From: Axinella damicornis
Taxonomy: Eukaryota; Porifera; Demospongiae; Axinellida; Axinellidae
DNA: 64,000 nt
Direction: 5' to 3'
Assembly: GCA_963931865.1 (NCBI GenBank)
Contig: OZ007508.1
Location: 4,147,206-4,211,205, forward strand
The position numbers and the translations under genes are program-made. Each line of letters begins with the position of its first letter. Within the stretch, counting starts at the first letter, position 1. Positions 56,701 to 64,000 of this stretch are shown here, one piece after another. The notes below the pieces were generated by a model. The model made no database searches. It was not told the origin of the DNA and saw only the letters and a list, made by a program, of their open reading frames with translations.

Positions 56701-57228
56701 TTCAGGTGCTTCACGGTCTTGCTAGACCGATTTGCTCTGGAAGGGGGGGAGGGATGTGAATGTGAGGGATAGGGGAAGGTACGTGGTAAGGGTTACAAGG
56801 GAAAGGGAGGGAAGTGGAGTGGGGGTAAGGGTAGGAGGAAGAAAGATAGGGTGAAGAGGGAGGGAGAGCAGTAGGTTTGCAACTCAAATATACTTACAGC
56901 TATGGCAAAGCCAATTTGTGGCAATGCAACATAGTTAATTTGTATCAAACAGGTGGTCCTTACTAGCTGACTTCCGGTGCCGAATATTCCAACTGATCCC
57001 AAACAACAGCGGAACAGGCTAGTGTACCTCCAAGATTTAGTTGAGTTCAACATAATTCATTATTCATGTTCAATGGTGTGAGCAGAGAGGCCATGGACAC
57101 AGAACACAGTCTATTATCTACCCCCAGGGTTTTGGCTCAATTTTAAAACGAGCTAACTGTGTAAACAAACGGGTCAGTGGCCCCGGGGTACCGTTTACGG
57201 TCACTCACAAGTTTAGGAAGAAGCTCAT
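44550..57228 (-). CDS. MOB1: MOB kinase activator 1 (complete, seven exons)
   Basis: MOB1 is the co-activator that binds NDR/LATS kinases in the Hippo and mitotic-exit pathways. Exons in transcript order are 57209-57228, 56661-56736, 55306-55396, 47719-47812, 46519-46652, 46110-46228 and 44550-44663. They sum to 648 bases, or 215 residues plus stop, against 216 for human MOB1A. The protein reads through P-E-G-S-H-Q, the zinc cysteines (E-Q-C-T-T-E-S-C-P), [18 protein letters not shown] and the zinc histidines (Y-A-H-I-Y-H-A-H-F), ending in M-M-K. Every exon junction keeps phase. The first coding exon is only 20 bases (M-S-F-F-L-N-L start). Intron 3 is about 7.5 kb because an LTR retrotransposon sits in it, antisense to MOB1. 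The gene looks functional: no stops, frameshifts or missing residues. Confidence 0.97.
44664..44762 (+). repeat. (TG)n microsatellite in MOB1
   Basis: It abuts the acceptor of the last MOB1 exon (44550-44663), so the polarity rule holds in MOB1 too. Confidence 0.9.
45358..45396. mobile_element. Foldback element, 39 bp
   Basis: TAGCCTCGGTCCCA and TGGGAACGAGGCTA-type ends, with a perfect 9-bp duplication TATTCTGGC (45349-45357 and 45397-45405). Confidence 0.85.
45707..46004. repeat. Pair of ~75-bp direct repeats
   Basis: A block starting GATACACAAGGCGGCAAGAA at about 45709 recurs about 220 bp further right (45929) with one visible difference. Between them lie GGGGGTGAT-type short repeats. It is in a MOB1 intron. 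Confidence 0.8.
46653..47718. other. MOB1 intron 4
   Basis: About 1.07 kb between exons 47719-47812 and 46519-46652. It holds a pair of CCAGGG-flanked ~70-bp similar blocks (about 47245-47310 and 47325-47400) and a C run at 47669-47690. No exon is seen. Confidence 0.6.
48050..48415 (+). repeat. 5' LTR of the Gmr1-like element
   Basis: The 366-bp LTR begins TGTGACAG and ends CTATCACA, a near-perfect short inverted repeat. A TATAAAAG box at about 48246-48253 and an ATTAAA polyadenylation-type signal at about 48312-48317 give the expected U3-R-U5 order. Confidence 0.95.
48418..48435 (+). other. Primer binding site of the LTR element
   Basis: TGGTGGCAGTGGTGGGAT starts two bases after the LTR. 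It is complementary to a tRNA 3' end with CCA. From general knowledge it best fits a leucine tRNA (AAG type) with one difference; the host tRNA is not available to test this. Confidence 0.75.
48483..53105 (+). CDS. Single-frame Gag-Pol polyprotein (PR-INT-RT-RH order)
   Basis: The frame has 1,540 residues from the ATG at 48483; a second ATG at 48528 is possible, and the frame is also open upstream into the LTR. In order: a charged coiled coil (about 37-106); a SCAN-like capsid segment (about 209-294, S-Y-R-Q-R-F-R and V-I-L-E-Q-L); two CCHC zinc knuckles (323-336, 368-381); an aspartic protease D-T-G at 428; integrase with H700, H707, C737, C740 and catalytic D769, D828, E864 (35 residues between D828 and E864); a GPY module near 1001; reverse transcriptase about 1120-1340 with Y-L-D-D at 1271-1274; and RNase H with D1422, E1462, D1489, D1532. 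Protein similarity is Ty3/Gypsy, but integrase comes before reverse transcriptase, as in Gmr1-type elements. No frameshift separates gag from pol. All catalytic residues expected are present. Confidence 0.95.
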   Translation: MTTRSGASYKTTESTMAEGGLALAEILKALLEDRQIREKEVAEERARREEELKRREEERLEERARRDEELKRREEELLEERAKREEELREERRRRDEETARREEEMSQQMKLLKGLVEGVQRQGDTAALKLERDRDVKVAKLTEDDDIEAYLTTFERLMKAYEIREERWAFKLASQLVGKAQQAYAAMNPEDAKDYAQLKKAILRRYDINEESYRQRFRSISRKQGETNRELAARLGDLAEKWMQGCETKEELKDLVILEQLVNTLPEDVRVWVKERKPKTSMEAGQLADDYIQARKQNSGEPSVPVSRKSANIPTHPPVRSCHRCGKPGHHARDCRTVFRPRDQERGRPDTSRTLERPKRDLKDIECFNCHKKGHYSSNCPHNAMFCGEKQIDPKGGSGKRTPGHEKTGVSKAGLVEGKAVDDILLDTGCSRTLVHRSLVPKEKLLEGEAVAIRCAHGDTVLYPLAQVEVEIEGQSFEIQAAVADRLPMAVLLGTDVPQLPELLSGELLGSETKIENALVVTRARARQQLEEAAEQQLREQRSGVQPTTLDRIGVTTEPEEVTTVQGNQEEETDIPVELRELDEELFEGGQERKKLTRNQKRENRKQYTPKNSEDQPPTRHTLDITAEELKTLQESDTTLEAIRKAAGGSPSTAGVGFFRRDDLVYRRWIPPGRDSEDMAVEQLVLPLQCRKTVLQLAHEIPLAGHLGKDKTASRILQRFYWPTLYRDVAEFCHSCGPCQKTSKYKTKRAPLMPLPIIDTPFQRMAMDIVGPLPRSRHGNRYILVMCDYATRYPEAVALRSIDAEHIAEELVKVFARVGIPEEILTDQGSNFTSQLLAELYRMLHVHPIRTSPYHPQTDGLVERFNKTLKSMLRKAAINEGKDWDKMLPYLLFAYREVPQASTGFSPFELLYGRAVNGPLDVLRKAWEVSKRSDESVVSHVLSMRDKMMKMTDLVQQNLSKAQEKQKLWYDKGARQREFTAGDQVLVLLPTSTSKLLAQWQGPYSVLKRVGRINYQVDMHDRRKRKRIFHVNMLRSWHAPEATGYYCEDFTDTDQDDVPVWNEGSESSGVEQPSFGEQLSAGQRAEVEALLEEHSDVMRNYPGRTMLAEHHIRTGDSRPVRLPPYRLPHAYRETVKKELQDMLQQGIIEPSSSEWSAPVVLVKKKDGSLRLCVDYRRLNGVSEMDAYPMPRIDDLIDRLGKSCFISTMDLTRGYWQVPVEKESRPKTAFATPFGFYQFNVMPFGLQGAPATFQRLMDKVVQGLEPFSAVYLDDLVIFSKTWEEHLQHVREVLQRLRSAGLTAKAKKCQFGMAQCVYLGHIVGSGLVRPDPVKIQAVKEFPVPHTKKQVRVFLGLAGYYRRFIPDYASIAAPLSDLTKKAAPTQVPWTANCEHAFQQLKQLLCATPVLQSPDFCKPFVLQTDASDRGVGAVLSQCDAAGQDYPVAYFSRKFLPREERYSTVEKECLAIKLAVQAFKVYLLGRPFQIQTDHRSLVWLDRLKENNPRLTRWSLSLQPYQFSVCHRSGRANGNADALSRATSN
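53114..53131 (+). other. Polypurine tract of the LTR element
   Basis: An 18-base all-purine run (AGGAGAAGGGGGGAGGAA) lies directly before the 3' LTR and nine bases after the gag-pol stop codon. This is where plus-strand DNA synthesis is primed in LTR retrotransposons. Confidence 0.9.
53132..53497 (+). repeat. 3' LTR of the Gmr1-like element
   Basis: This is the second 366-bp copy. I found no difference from the 5' LTR on reading both through. It is preceded by the polypurine tract and followed by the GTCAC target duplication at 53498-53502. Confidence 0.95.
53635..53960. mobile_element. Foldback-family element, 326 bp
   Basis: Inverted arms (CCCAGGCCCACAC.../...GTGTGGGCCTGGG) surround a unique centre. 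A perfect 9-bp duplication GAGCAGTTC lies at 53626-53634 and 53961-53969. Confidence 0.85.
54870..55125. repeat. Tandem repeat with CCTAACCCTGTTAGCTTCAC units
   Basis: About seven units of about 35-40 bp in MOB1 intron 3. The CCTAACCCT core is only superficially telomere-like. Confidence 0.75.
55420..56230. repeat. Degenerate GGAGGGTGAGGG minisatellite
   Basis: Irregular units of about 50-60 bp with GAGGAGAGGAGGGTGAGGG and GTGAGTCATATGCA motifs fill most of MOB1 intron 2, ending in a G run near 56207-56226. Confidence 0.75.
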
Positions 57229-58277
57229 GCCCTCGGCAGCTAGCGAGACCACACGACGCAGAGCTAGGTTCTGAAGTCGGAGTCAAGTCCTCTGAGTAAA
57301 CAGATGTGCGTGGTTGGCTGTATTTGGAAAGACGATGACGTCACAACAGTACTCTCTAAGGTGTGGGTGTGGCATGAGGCATCCGGTCATCTCCCATGGG
57401 ATCCGGGACGTCTGTATTTCCTGCTTTTACACAATATAATTGTGACATGCTGGCAGGTCTCAATAGTGGGAGCACCATGCAGTAATCAAACTGTTGCTGA
57501 CTCAGCAATATTTTCGTGTGCCAAAAATGCTAGCCCTGCCAGGCTTTCTGGATGGAAGGTCAGAGTGCACTGCTACATACCACAAATTGCAACATTCAAA
57601 GACAGAGATTGGCATCGGCAGGAGCTTATGGGCTCCTGGCATCGGAAATAGATGACAAGTAACAGATCAGCGGTGAAATACCAGCATTACCTATACTACC
57701 AGCACTACCTATACTGCCAGCACTACCTGTGACCTACGTACATACATTTATTTTGTTTTTCCTTATTTTTTTTTCTTTATTTTTTTTATACATACATTAC
57801 CTACACACTGCCATTATTACCAGCATAACCACATGTAATCACCTAGTCTCGTTCCGAGTTCTATTTTTCCGAGGGGGGTCTGGGAACGAGACTAGTAATC
57901 ACCAATAATGGCATCATCTACATTACCAGCACTATACTACTATACTATAATGTATGAACGATGTCATCCTTGCAATGGTGATGTAACAGTGATGTAATCT
58001 AGGTGGTGGTGGCATGGAGAGCCAAAAGAAGTATGACAAACTTGAACCTCAGGTCAAACATGAACATTTGGTGCAACTGTGTACAGGAGACGTGCAATGC
58101 ATATAATATAGAGTATGGGAAATTCAGTTGCCCCCATACAAAATTCAGTGGACATCTGTAGTCATGTAACTATGTGTACACTAGGCAACAATACGGTCAT
58201 GCAATACAAATGTCGTGAAACCAAATTTATATCTGGGCCATATGCAAAGGGTAAAAAAATCTTCAGAGAGGAAATAT
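57229..58277. other. Intergenic region between the CDS1/2 gene and MOB1
   Basis: It contains the presumed MOB1 5' leader and promoter, a CAGCACTACCTATACTGC-type short repeat (about 57680-57735), a T-rich run (57750-57790) and the foldback element at 57844. No exon is supported. Confidence 0.6.
57844..57894. mobile_element. Foldback element, 51 bp
   Basis: TAGTCTCGTTCC and GGGAACGAGACTA ends, with a perfect 9-bp duplication GTAATCACC (57835-57843 and 57895-57903). Confidence 0.85.
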
Positions 58278-60435
58278 CTACTGAGTCAACTGTCCTTTGT
58301 CTGCCAGTTGATTCTGCAGCTGTTTCAGAATGTCCAATTGTTTGTCAACTGGGAGGGCTAGGANNNNNNNNNNNNNNNNNNNNNNNNNNNNNNNNNNNNN
58401 NNNNNNNNNNNNNNNNNNNNNNNNNNNNNNNNNNNNNNNNNNNNNNNNNNNNNNNNNNNNNNNNNNNNNNNNNNNNNNNNNNNNNNNNNNNNNNNNNNNN
58501 NNNNNNNNNNNNNNNNNNNNNNNNNNNNNNNNNNNNNNNNNNNNNNNNNNNNNNNNNNNNNNNCTAGATCTGCATTCCTCGTGAACCAAAAATGGGGTGC
58601 AGGCCTGGGAACGAGGCTAGATGCACACGGAGGTGCTCACACTAAGAATCACCACAGAACATACATTGACCTTGTGCACAAGGGGACATGCATGGAATCT
58701 CTGACAGGGCCAGTTTGGCCTGGATGTCAATGGATTGGCCTCACAATCCCTGGACATCCATGGATTGTCAATATTACTATGGACCTCACTGACAGTCCAT
58801 GACTTGTGTAGCCTCATTCCCAGGCCGTGCATGGGAGCGAGGCTATGACTTGTGATGCCTGCACTGGGCATGTGTGCCTTCGGGGTGCACCCACCCACCT
58901 CCCTCTGTCCCACCCTTTCTGCTCACACAGAACCTATCTCCCAAGGACATTGCCATAAGTGTTACATCATGAAGCTGAAAGTCTCTCGTTGCCAAATGGC
59001 AACATGGTAACTAAAGGGCTAAACTGCTTGTACCTGCAGAATGTGAAGTAGTAGACATTTGCAAAGGTAGCCATGAGGATCTGGCAGTCAAACCGGTCCA
59101 TTAGACCACCATGACCAGGTATCACATCTGCAAAATCCTGTTAGTAGAGTGTGTTGGTGTGAGGAGGGGGAGTTTATTGGTGTGATGAGGGACAGTGTGA
59201 CAAGTGTGTTGGTATGAGGAGGGAGCGGTGTGTTGGTGTGAGGAGGGAAAGGTGTGTTGGTATGAGGAGGGAGCGGTGTGTTGGTGTGAGGAGGGAAAGG
59301 TGTGTTGGTATGAGGAGGGAGCGGTGTGTTGGTGTGAGGAGGGAAAGGTACATGTGTTGGTGTGAGGAGGGAGAGGTGTGTTGGTGTGAGGAGGGAGAGG
59401 TGTGTTGGTGTGAGGAGGGAGAGGTGTGTTGGTGTGAGGAGGGAGAGGTGTGTTGGTGTGAGGAGGGAGAGGTGTGTTGGTGTGAGGAGGGAGGAGTGTG
59501 TTGGTGTGAGGAGGGAGAGGTGTGTTGGTGTGAGGAAGGAGCGGCGTGTTGGTGTGAGGAGGGAGAGGTGTGTTGGTGTGAGGAGGGAGGAGTGTGTTGG
59601 TGTGAGGAGGGAGGAGTGTGTTGGTGTGAGGAGGGAGGAGTGTGTTGGTGTGAGGAAGGAGAGGTGTGTTGGTGTGAGGAGGGAGGAGTGTGTTGGTGTG
59701 AGGAAGGAGAGTGCAAAGCTAGGTTCCAGTTCACATAAGAATTAAGTTCGCACTGAGAGATGACCCCTGACCTTTAAGTTGAAGGCCCTTTTGAACCCTG
59801 AAGCAAAGAATCCTCCAAAGGGAGCAATGAGGGAGGCAAAGATGGAAAGGGTGAGGGAGTGAAGCTGAGCGGGGTAGAGGTAGATCGATACAGAGCCAAG
59901 CTGGGGTGGAGGGAGGGAGGGAGGGAGGGAGGGAGGGAGGGAGGGACAAGTGAAGGGGGGCAGAGACAAATCAAGTCATTCCAACCCGTGTAACGTACAC
60001 TGTATTCCTGTTGTGTGAATATTGGTGGTCGCTCACAGTGGGACTGAGCATGATACTGGTGTGGGGAGATAAAAACACCCAATCAGATCACAGATACACA
60101 GACAATGAGCCATGACAACCACCCTACTCACACAGACAAAGTAGTCATACTTGCACAGAAGGTAAGAGAGCTGCAGAGGGAGGAGGAGAGAGTGATACAA
60201 CTAGTGTGGTGTGGTAATGGTTCCTTGATCCGAGTGGCATCTACTTTGCAAGCTGCTTGACATGCACTGCATTGGCAAGAATCTTTGCCCAATCCCAGAT
60301 CTGAACTACATGTAGCCTCGTTCCCAGGCTCCCCCCCCCCCCCCCCCCCCCCCCCGAGCGTGCGATGACGAAACGGGGGAGCCAGGGAATGAGTTGAACC
60401 ATTTTTCATCGCCGCACACGCAGGGGTGGGTGGGT

Positions 60436-60466
<31 letters not shown>

Positions 60467-60882
60467 GCCTTGGAACGAGGCTAGGGACCGATTCTTGCAC
60501 TCCATAGCCGCTGACACTTCAAGGTGCTGATCAGTGGCAATGCTTGCACACAGCAGGCACTCCACCTGGGGTCAGGGGGTCAGGAACTGGCCCCAACCCA
60601 GACCTTCCCACACACGGTATTGTTGTTTGCACACAAAGAACACTGTAAGTGGCAATAGTCGTGTGGGAAGATTTCGGTCAGACTGAAAACGAGGAGGCTG
60701 CTACTTCATGGAGAGACCAACTGCATATCATCAACATCAACAGAACTTCACTCACAATGAAACCGAAGATGATTGTGGATCCAAACGCCCCCAGGAATCC
60801 TTCCCACGTCTTTTTTGGGGAGAGCTTTATCAGACTAGTCCGACCAAAAAAGAACCCTGTGAATGAGTGAGTGAGTGAGTGA

Positions 60883-60961
<79 letters not shown>

Positions 60962-63720
60962 CTGACTGCATGCAGTATGACAAGTGTACATGTAGCAGTG
61001 TAGAAGGCAAGACTACGTTGTAAACTAATGTGTGTACCCCTCGGAGCAATGAGTATGCTATAAAACACAGATATCAAAGGCGCTGAAGAATAAAGCAGCT
61101 GTGCAGAGTATGCGTACACCAGTAGCTGAATGCTTCTGAGCACTCAATCAGTAGCCGCATTCCCAGGCCCATGTCCAGCTTTTCGTTGCTTGCAGTACTA
61201 ACTCAGAGCACTGCATGGTGCTCACCCACAAAGTGTCAATGTCCATTGCTAGCCATATATCACACGCAATGAAAAGCAGAGTGAGCAGTTTCAGATTTGA
61301 GGTAGTGATGTGATTACCAAAGAGGTAGGCCATGATGTCATTGCAGATCACCATGGAAACGGGAAGGAGACACCAGAAGAGTCCTTCAAATATGTTCTGA
61401 GTCATGAGGTAGGCTTGTGTCCCCAGAATGAAGAGAGTGAGGTGTGTCCAGCCAAACTAGAAGGGGAGGGAGGGAGGGAGGGAGGGAGGGAGGGAGGGAG
61501 GGAGGGAGGGAGGGAGACACACATACAGGTACATGCAAGTTGTGTGATACATGTACGTTTGCAATGCATGGTGTGTGTGTGTGTGTGTGTGTGGTGTGTG
61601 GTGTGTGTGGTGTGCGTGTATGAGTGTGTGTGTGTGGGTGTTGGGGAGGGGTGCAGCGGAGGAACAATGCACAATGTGAGAGAAGCCCACCATTCCAAAC
61701 TGGATCTGGTAGTGCTCTTTCTTCAGCGTCAGAACAAACATCACAAAACCTGCACACAGAGAAACCAGTGATGCTTCAAACCAGCTGCACGGTCGGGTAT
61801 AGACAGATGCTCATGACCGACTGGCAGTTGCTTTGTCAATGTTATGTAGGGTTGTGTTTGTCTTCTGTGTGACCATCCAGTGCTCCTTGAGTCTTTGAGG
61901 CCATAGTTCTGACTCGACTAAACTTACACGCTAAATAATGTCCGGTGACTGGATGCGATCTTGAGCCCTGATTAAGCTACATGTACACTTCCTTCTTGGC
62001 ACATGGCACCATTCATTTACAATTTTTGGTGAACAAGTACATTGACTGGGGCATACATATTTCAGACATTTACATCCATGAATTTCTTTGCATTGATAGC
62101 TACCAGCTGTTTGATATGGGTACGTATATGGCAATGCTTGCAAGGGAATACAAAATTCTACTTTCAGGCTACAGTGTGTATAGGCGTGGTCGAAAGGAAG
62201 CAACTTGAGTGATAAGCCACACCCCACACACAAAGCGAGCAAACTAGTCATTACCCGTTTTTTTCTAGAGAAGTGATGTGTTTGAATGCTATCAGTACAC
62301 TTTCATGAGGTCTGCTGACACTGAGGTGTAAGTATGTACTAGCCTCGTTCCCAGGCCTCCGCCCAGACTTTATCTCGCAGCCGTGGAGAAAATTTTTTCT
62401 CCACGGCTGCGAGATAAAGTCTGGGCGGAGGCCTGGGAATGAGACTAAGTATGTACTATGTATGCTACAGCTCACCCATAGTGTACAGTGAGAATGAGAT
62501 GATACGATGGTACTGAGCAAGAGGAGACAGGAGACTCTGGAGGGGAGGAGGGGAGGGAAGGAGGTTGGAGGAAAGAAGACAGGAAGAACGAAGAGAGAAA
62601 GGGGAGGGGGAAAATGAGACAGGATGCAAGAAGAGAGAAGGGGGAGGGGGGAACAAGACAGGATGCAGAGAAGGGGTATATAGGAGGAGAGGGAAGCGAA
62701 CAGGTAAGGAAAAAGAGAAGAGACGGTAGTCGTTCACTGGTAGGACATGAAACCAGCAAGCACGTACTGCAGTTTGTGCACAGTGCATGACACAACATAC
62801 TGACTGGGCTGGTAAACATGTTTATACTGGAATGCAATCCTCTTCAATGGATTACTGTGCACAAGAGCGCATGATGATATCATTGTTTTTTCACAAGTGA
62901 ACCAAGTGCACATGCATCAAAACATGCTGGAAAACTCAAACAACATTAACCAGCAGCAGCAATCTCAAAATATAGTCCATGACAGATCTCGACTGGGAGG
63001 TCAGTCTCCAGTGACTCACCCTGGATGTGCGGTACTCTGGATAGTAGTAGAAGATGTTGTCGCCGTACAGGAAGTAGGTGGCCACGAGCACAGTGTACCT
63101 AAGTAGGGAGGGAGGGAGGCAGGGAGGGAGGGAGGGAGGGAGGAAGGGAGGGAGGGAGGGAGGGAGGGAGGGAGGGAGGGAGGGAGGGAGGGAGGGAGGG
63201 AGGGAGGGAGGGAGGGAGGGAGGGAGGGAGGAGGGAGTGTAGGGGGTGGGAGGGAGGGAAGAGGGAGAAGGAGAGTGCAGGAGGGAGGAAAGGAGAGAGC
63301 AGTATGGGGCTGTACAGCATTCACATTGTGGAGTGGTTACATGCCATCCTCCAATCCACCAGAACAAATTGAAATAACTTGATCTCATGCACAAATGCAC
63401 AAGGGATTGCACTAGCCTCGTTCCAAGTCCCTGGGAAGGAGGTTAGGATTGAACCTATGTGTATACAAACAAACAGGAAAGAAACCTCTCCACATCACAT
63501 TCCAACTGCCACACATTCAACACTGCAGCCAGAAATGAAAATTGGCATAGCGCACCAACCACATACGGCAGGTGAATATGAACTAACTGGGATTCTCCAC
63601 CATAGCTAGAACAAGTCCTCACCAGTTGAGGACCCTGTACAGCGGGAGCTTGTATTCTTTGTATTTGGAGTAGCCAATTGAGATCATCTCCTGGAAGCAC
63701 TTCACCAGTATGGCTATTAC
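58278..63720 (-). CDS. CDS1/2: Phosphatidate cytidylyltransferase (CDP-DAG synthase), 5' part outside window
   Basis: This ER membrane enzyme makes CDP-diacylglycerol from phosphatidic acid and CTP for phosphatidylinositol and cardiolipin synthesis. Exons in transcript order are 63623-63720, 63020-63098, 62476-62536, 61691-61749, 61318-61456, 60756-60856, 60132-60170 (13 codons), 59999-60055, 59772-59900, 59034-59137 and 58278 to at least 58363. The visible part is about 317 residues; animal CDS proteins have about 445-460. Family landmarks are [28 protein letters not shown] and [10 protein letters not shown]. The signature is S-G-F-K-R followed by [14 protein letters not shown]. The C-terminus matches the family tail (D-K-G-Q-L-T-Q, stop at 58278). 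The N gap at 58364 covers the start of the last exon or a missing one. N-terminal helices lie right of the window; a possible exon near 63905-63957 could not be confirmed. Confidence 0.93.
58364..58563. other. Assembly gap (200 N)
   Basis: Exactly 200 N, a placeholder length. It adjoins the last visible exon of the CDS1/2 gene, whose start, and perhaps a further exon, is lost in it. Confidence 0.99.
58809..58845. mobile_element. Foldback element, 37 bp
   Basis: TAGCCTCATTCCCAGGCC left end and GGAGCGAGGCTA right end, with a perfect 9-bp duplication TGACTTGTG (58800-58808 and 58846-58854). Confidence 0.85.
59160..59712. repeat. 24-bp tandem repeat, ~22 copies
   Basis: Units read GTGTTGGTGTGAGGAGGGAG with an AGG or CGG end. 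It lies upstream, in the transcript, of the acceptor of CDS-gene exon 59034-59137. Frames across it are open because 24 is a multiple of three. Confidence 0.9.
60313..60483. mobile_element. Foldback-family element with poly-C and poly-G runs
   Basis: TAGCCTCGTTCCCAGGC left end and GCCTTGGAACGAGGCTA right end enclose a long C run and a long G run that could pair. No target duplication is visible, so it may be compound. Confidence 0.6.
60867..60959 (+). repeat. (GAGT)n/(TG)n microsatellite in the CDS1/2 gene
   Basis: It begins 11 bases right of exon 60756-60856. Confidence 0.9.
61152..61198. repeat. Foldback-family fragment
   Basis: Only a left half is present (TAGCCGCATTCCCAGGC, then CAGCTTTTCGTTGCTTGCAG). 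The arm matches those at 33538 and 41445. Other single ends are at about 28506-28526 and 58600-58619. Confidence 0.6.
61465..61516 (+). repeat. (GGGA)n microsatellite in the CDS1/2 gene
   Basis: It lies right of exon 61318-61456, on the acceptor side as in the cadherin. Confidence 0.9.
62340..62447. mobile_element. Foldback element, 108 bp hairpin
   Basis: Arms of about 50 bp (GCCTCCGCCCAGACTTTATC...) pair perfectly except near the ends. A perfect 9-bp duplication AGTATGTAC lies at 62331-62339 and 62448-62456. Confidence 0.88.
63102..63295 (+). repeat. (GGGA)n microsatellite in the CDS1/2 gene
   Basis: It abuts the acceptor of exon 63020-63098. Confidence 0.9.
63413..63445. mobile_element. 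Foldback element, 33 bp
   Basis: TAGCCTCGTTCCAAG joined to CTGGGAAGGAGGTTA. Flanks are GGATTGCAC and GGATTGAAC (8 of 9). It is the shortest copy. Confidence 0.75.
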
Positions 63721-64000
63721 CTAAGAGTGTGTGAGAGAGTGGGAGGGTGTGTGTGGGTGAGTGGGAGGGTGTGTGTGGGTGTGCATGAGTGGGAGGGTGT
63801 GTGTGGGTGTGCATGAGTGGGGTTGCGTAAGATGAGTGTGAACTGGGAGGGGAGAACAGATCGTACTGCCCTCAGGCCTCAGGGGATGACCACTAATATT
63901 ACCTGTAGTCTGCAACGGAGTACATGCAGGTCACAATGGGTATTCACCAGGTGACAAACATGCTCCCTGAAAGAGCACCGCAGGCTGATTAGCGTTCAGT

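Noticed and set aside
58115..58589. Frames running through the N gap
   Set aside because: They read N as coding and have no meaning, except that the minus-strand C-terminal residues at 58278-58363 belong to the CDP-DAG synthase.
60560..60660. Candidate CDP-DAG synthase exon with cysteine-rich reading
   Set aside because: Its phase does not fit the flanking exons and it hits stops. The family sequence is instead supplied by 60132-60170 and 59999-60055.
63905..63957. Further upstream exon of the CDP-DAG synthase
   Set aside because: It has AG and GT borders and one open phase, but the translation does not resemble the membrane helix expected there.

Overview
This window is animal nuclear DNA. 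It carries parts of three multi-exon protein genes, all transcribed leftward (minus strand). Their introns are short and packed with microsatellites and small transposons. The genes are animal-type: a giant cadherin, a MOB1 kinase activator and a CDP-diacylglycerol synthase. Many tiny exons, short introns and a dense load of miniature transposons would suit a non-bilaterian such as a sponge. Nothing here proves the phylum, so that is a low-confidence inference.

Layout. Positions 1-43414 hold a giant cadherin, complete at its N-terminus and running off the left edge. I resolved 83 coding exons by splice sites, reading phase and protein continuity. They encode about 4,090 residues: a signal peptide, about 36 cadherin (EC) repeats, a membrane-adjacent domain resembling that of cadherin-23, one transmembrane helix and the start of a cytoplasmic tail. 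Positions 44550-57228 hold a complete seven-exon MOB1 gene of 215 residues. Positions 58278-63720 hold the 3' eleven exons of a CDS1/2-type phosphatidate cytidylyltransferase; its 5' end lies beyond the right edge. A 200-base run of N (58364-58563) covers part of its C-terminal coding region. There is no evidence that the three genes work as a unit; they are unrelated housekeeping, signalling and adhesion genes.

Mobile DNA is the most unusual part. Intron 3 of MOB1 contains an intact LTR retrotransposon (48050-53497). Its two 366-bp LTRs look identical, it has a 5-bp target duplication, and it has one uninterrupted gag-pol frame. The order is Gag, protease, integrase, reverse transcriptase, RNase H. 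The reverse transcriptase and integrase are Ty3/Gypsy-type but the order is Ty1/copia-like, as in the Gmr1 clade, and the Gag contains a SCAN-like segment. More than twenty palindromic elements or fragments share the terminus TAGCCTCGTTCCCAGGC but have different arms. Twelve have 9-bp target duplications matching at 8 or 9 positions, and several are only 33-51 bp long. Three 602-bp piggyBac-like elements (TTAA targets), a TTAA palindrome unit, a composite inverted-repeat element (10541-13400) and a hAT-like element sitting on a splice donor complete the set.

The introns also hold about thirty purine-rich (GGGA)n and many (TG)n tracts. On the transcribed strand nearly all are polarised: pyrimidine or CA tracts end at 3' splice sites and GT tracts begin at 5' splice sites.
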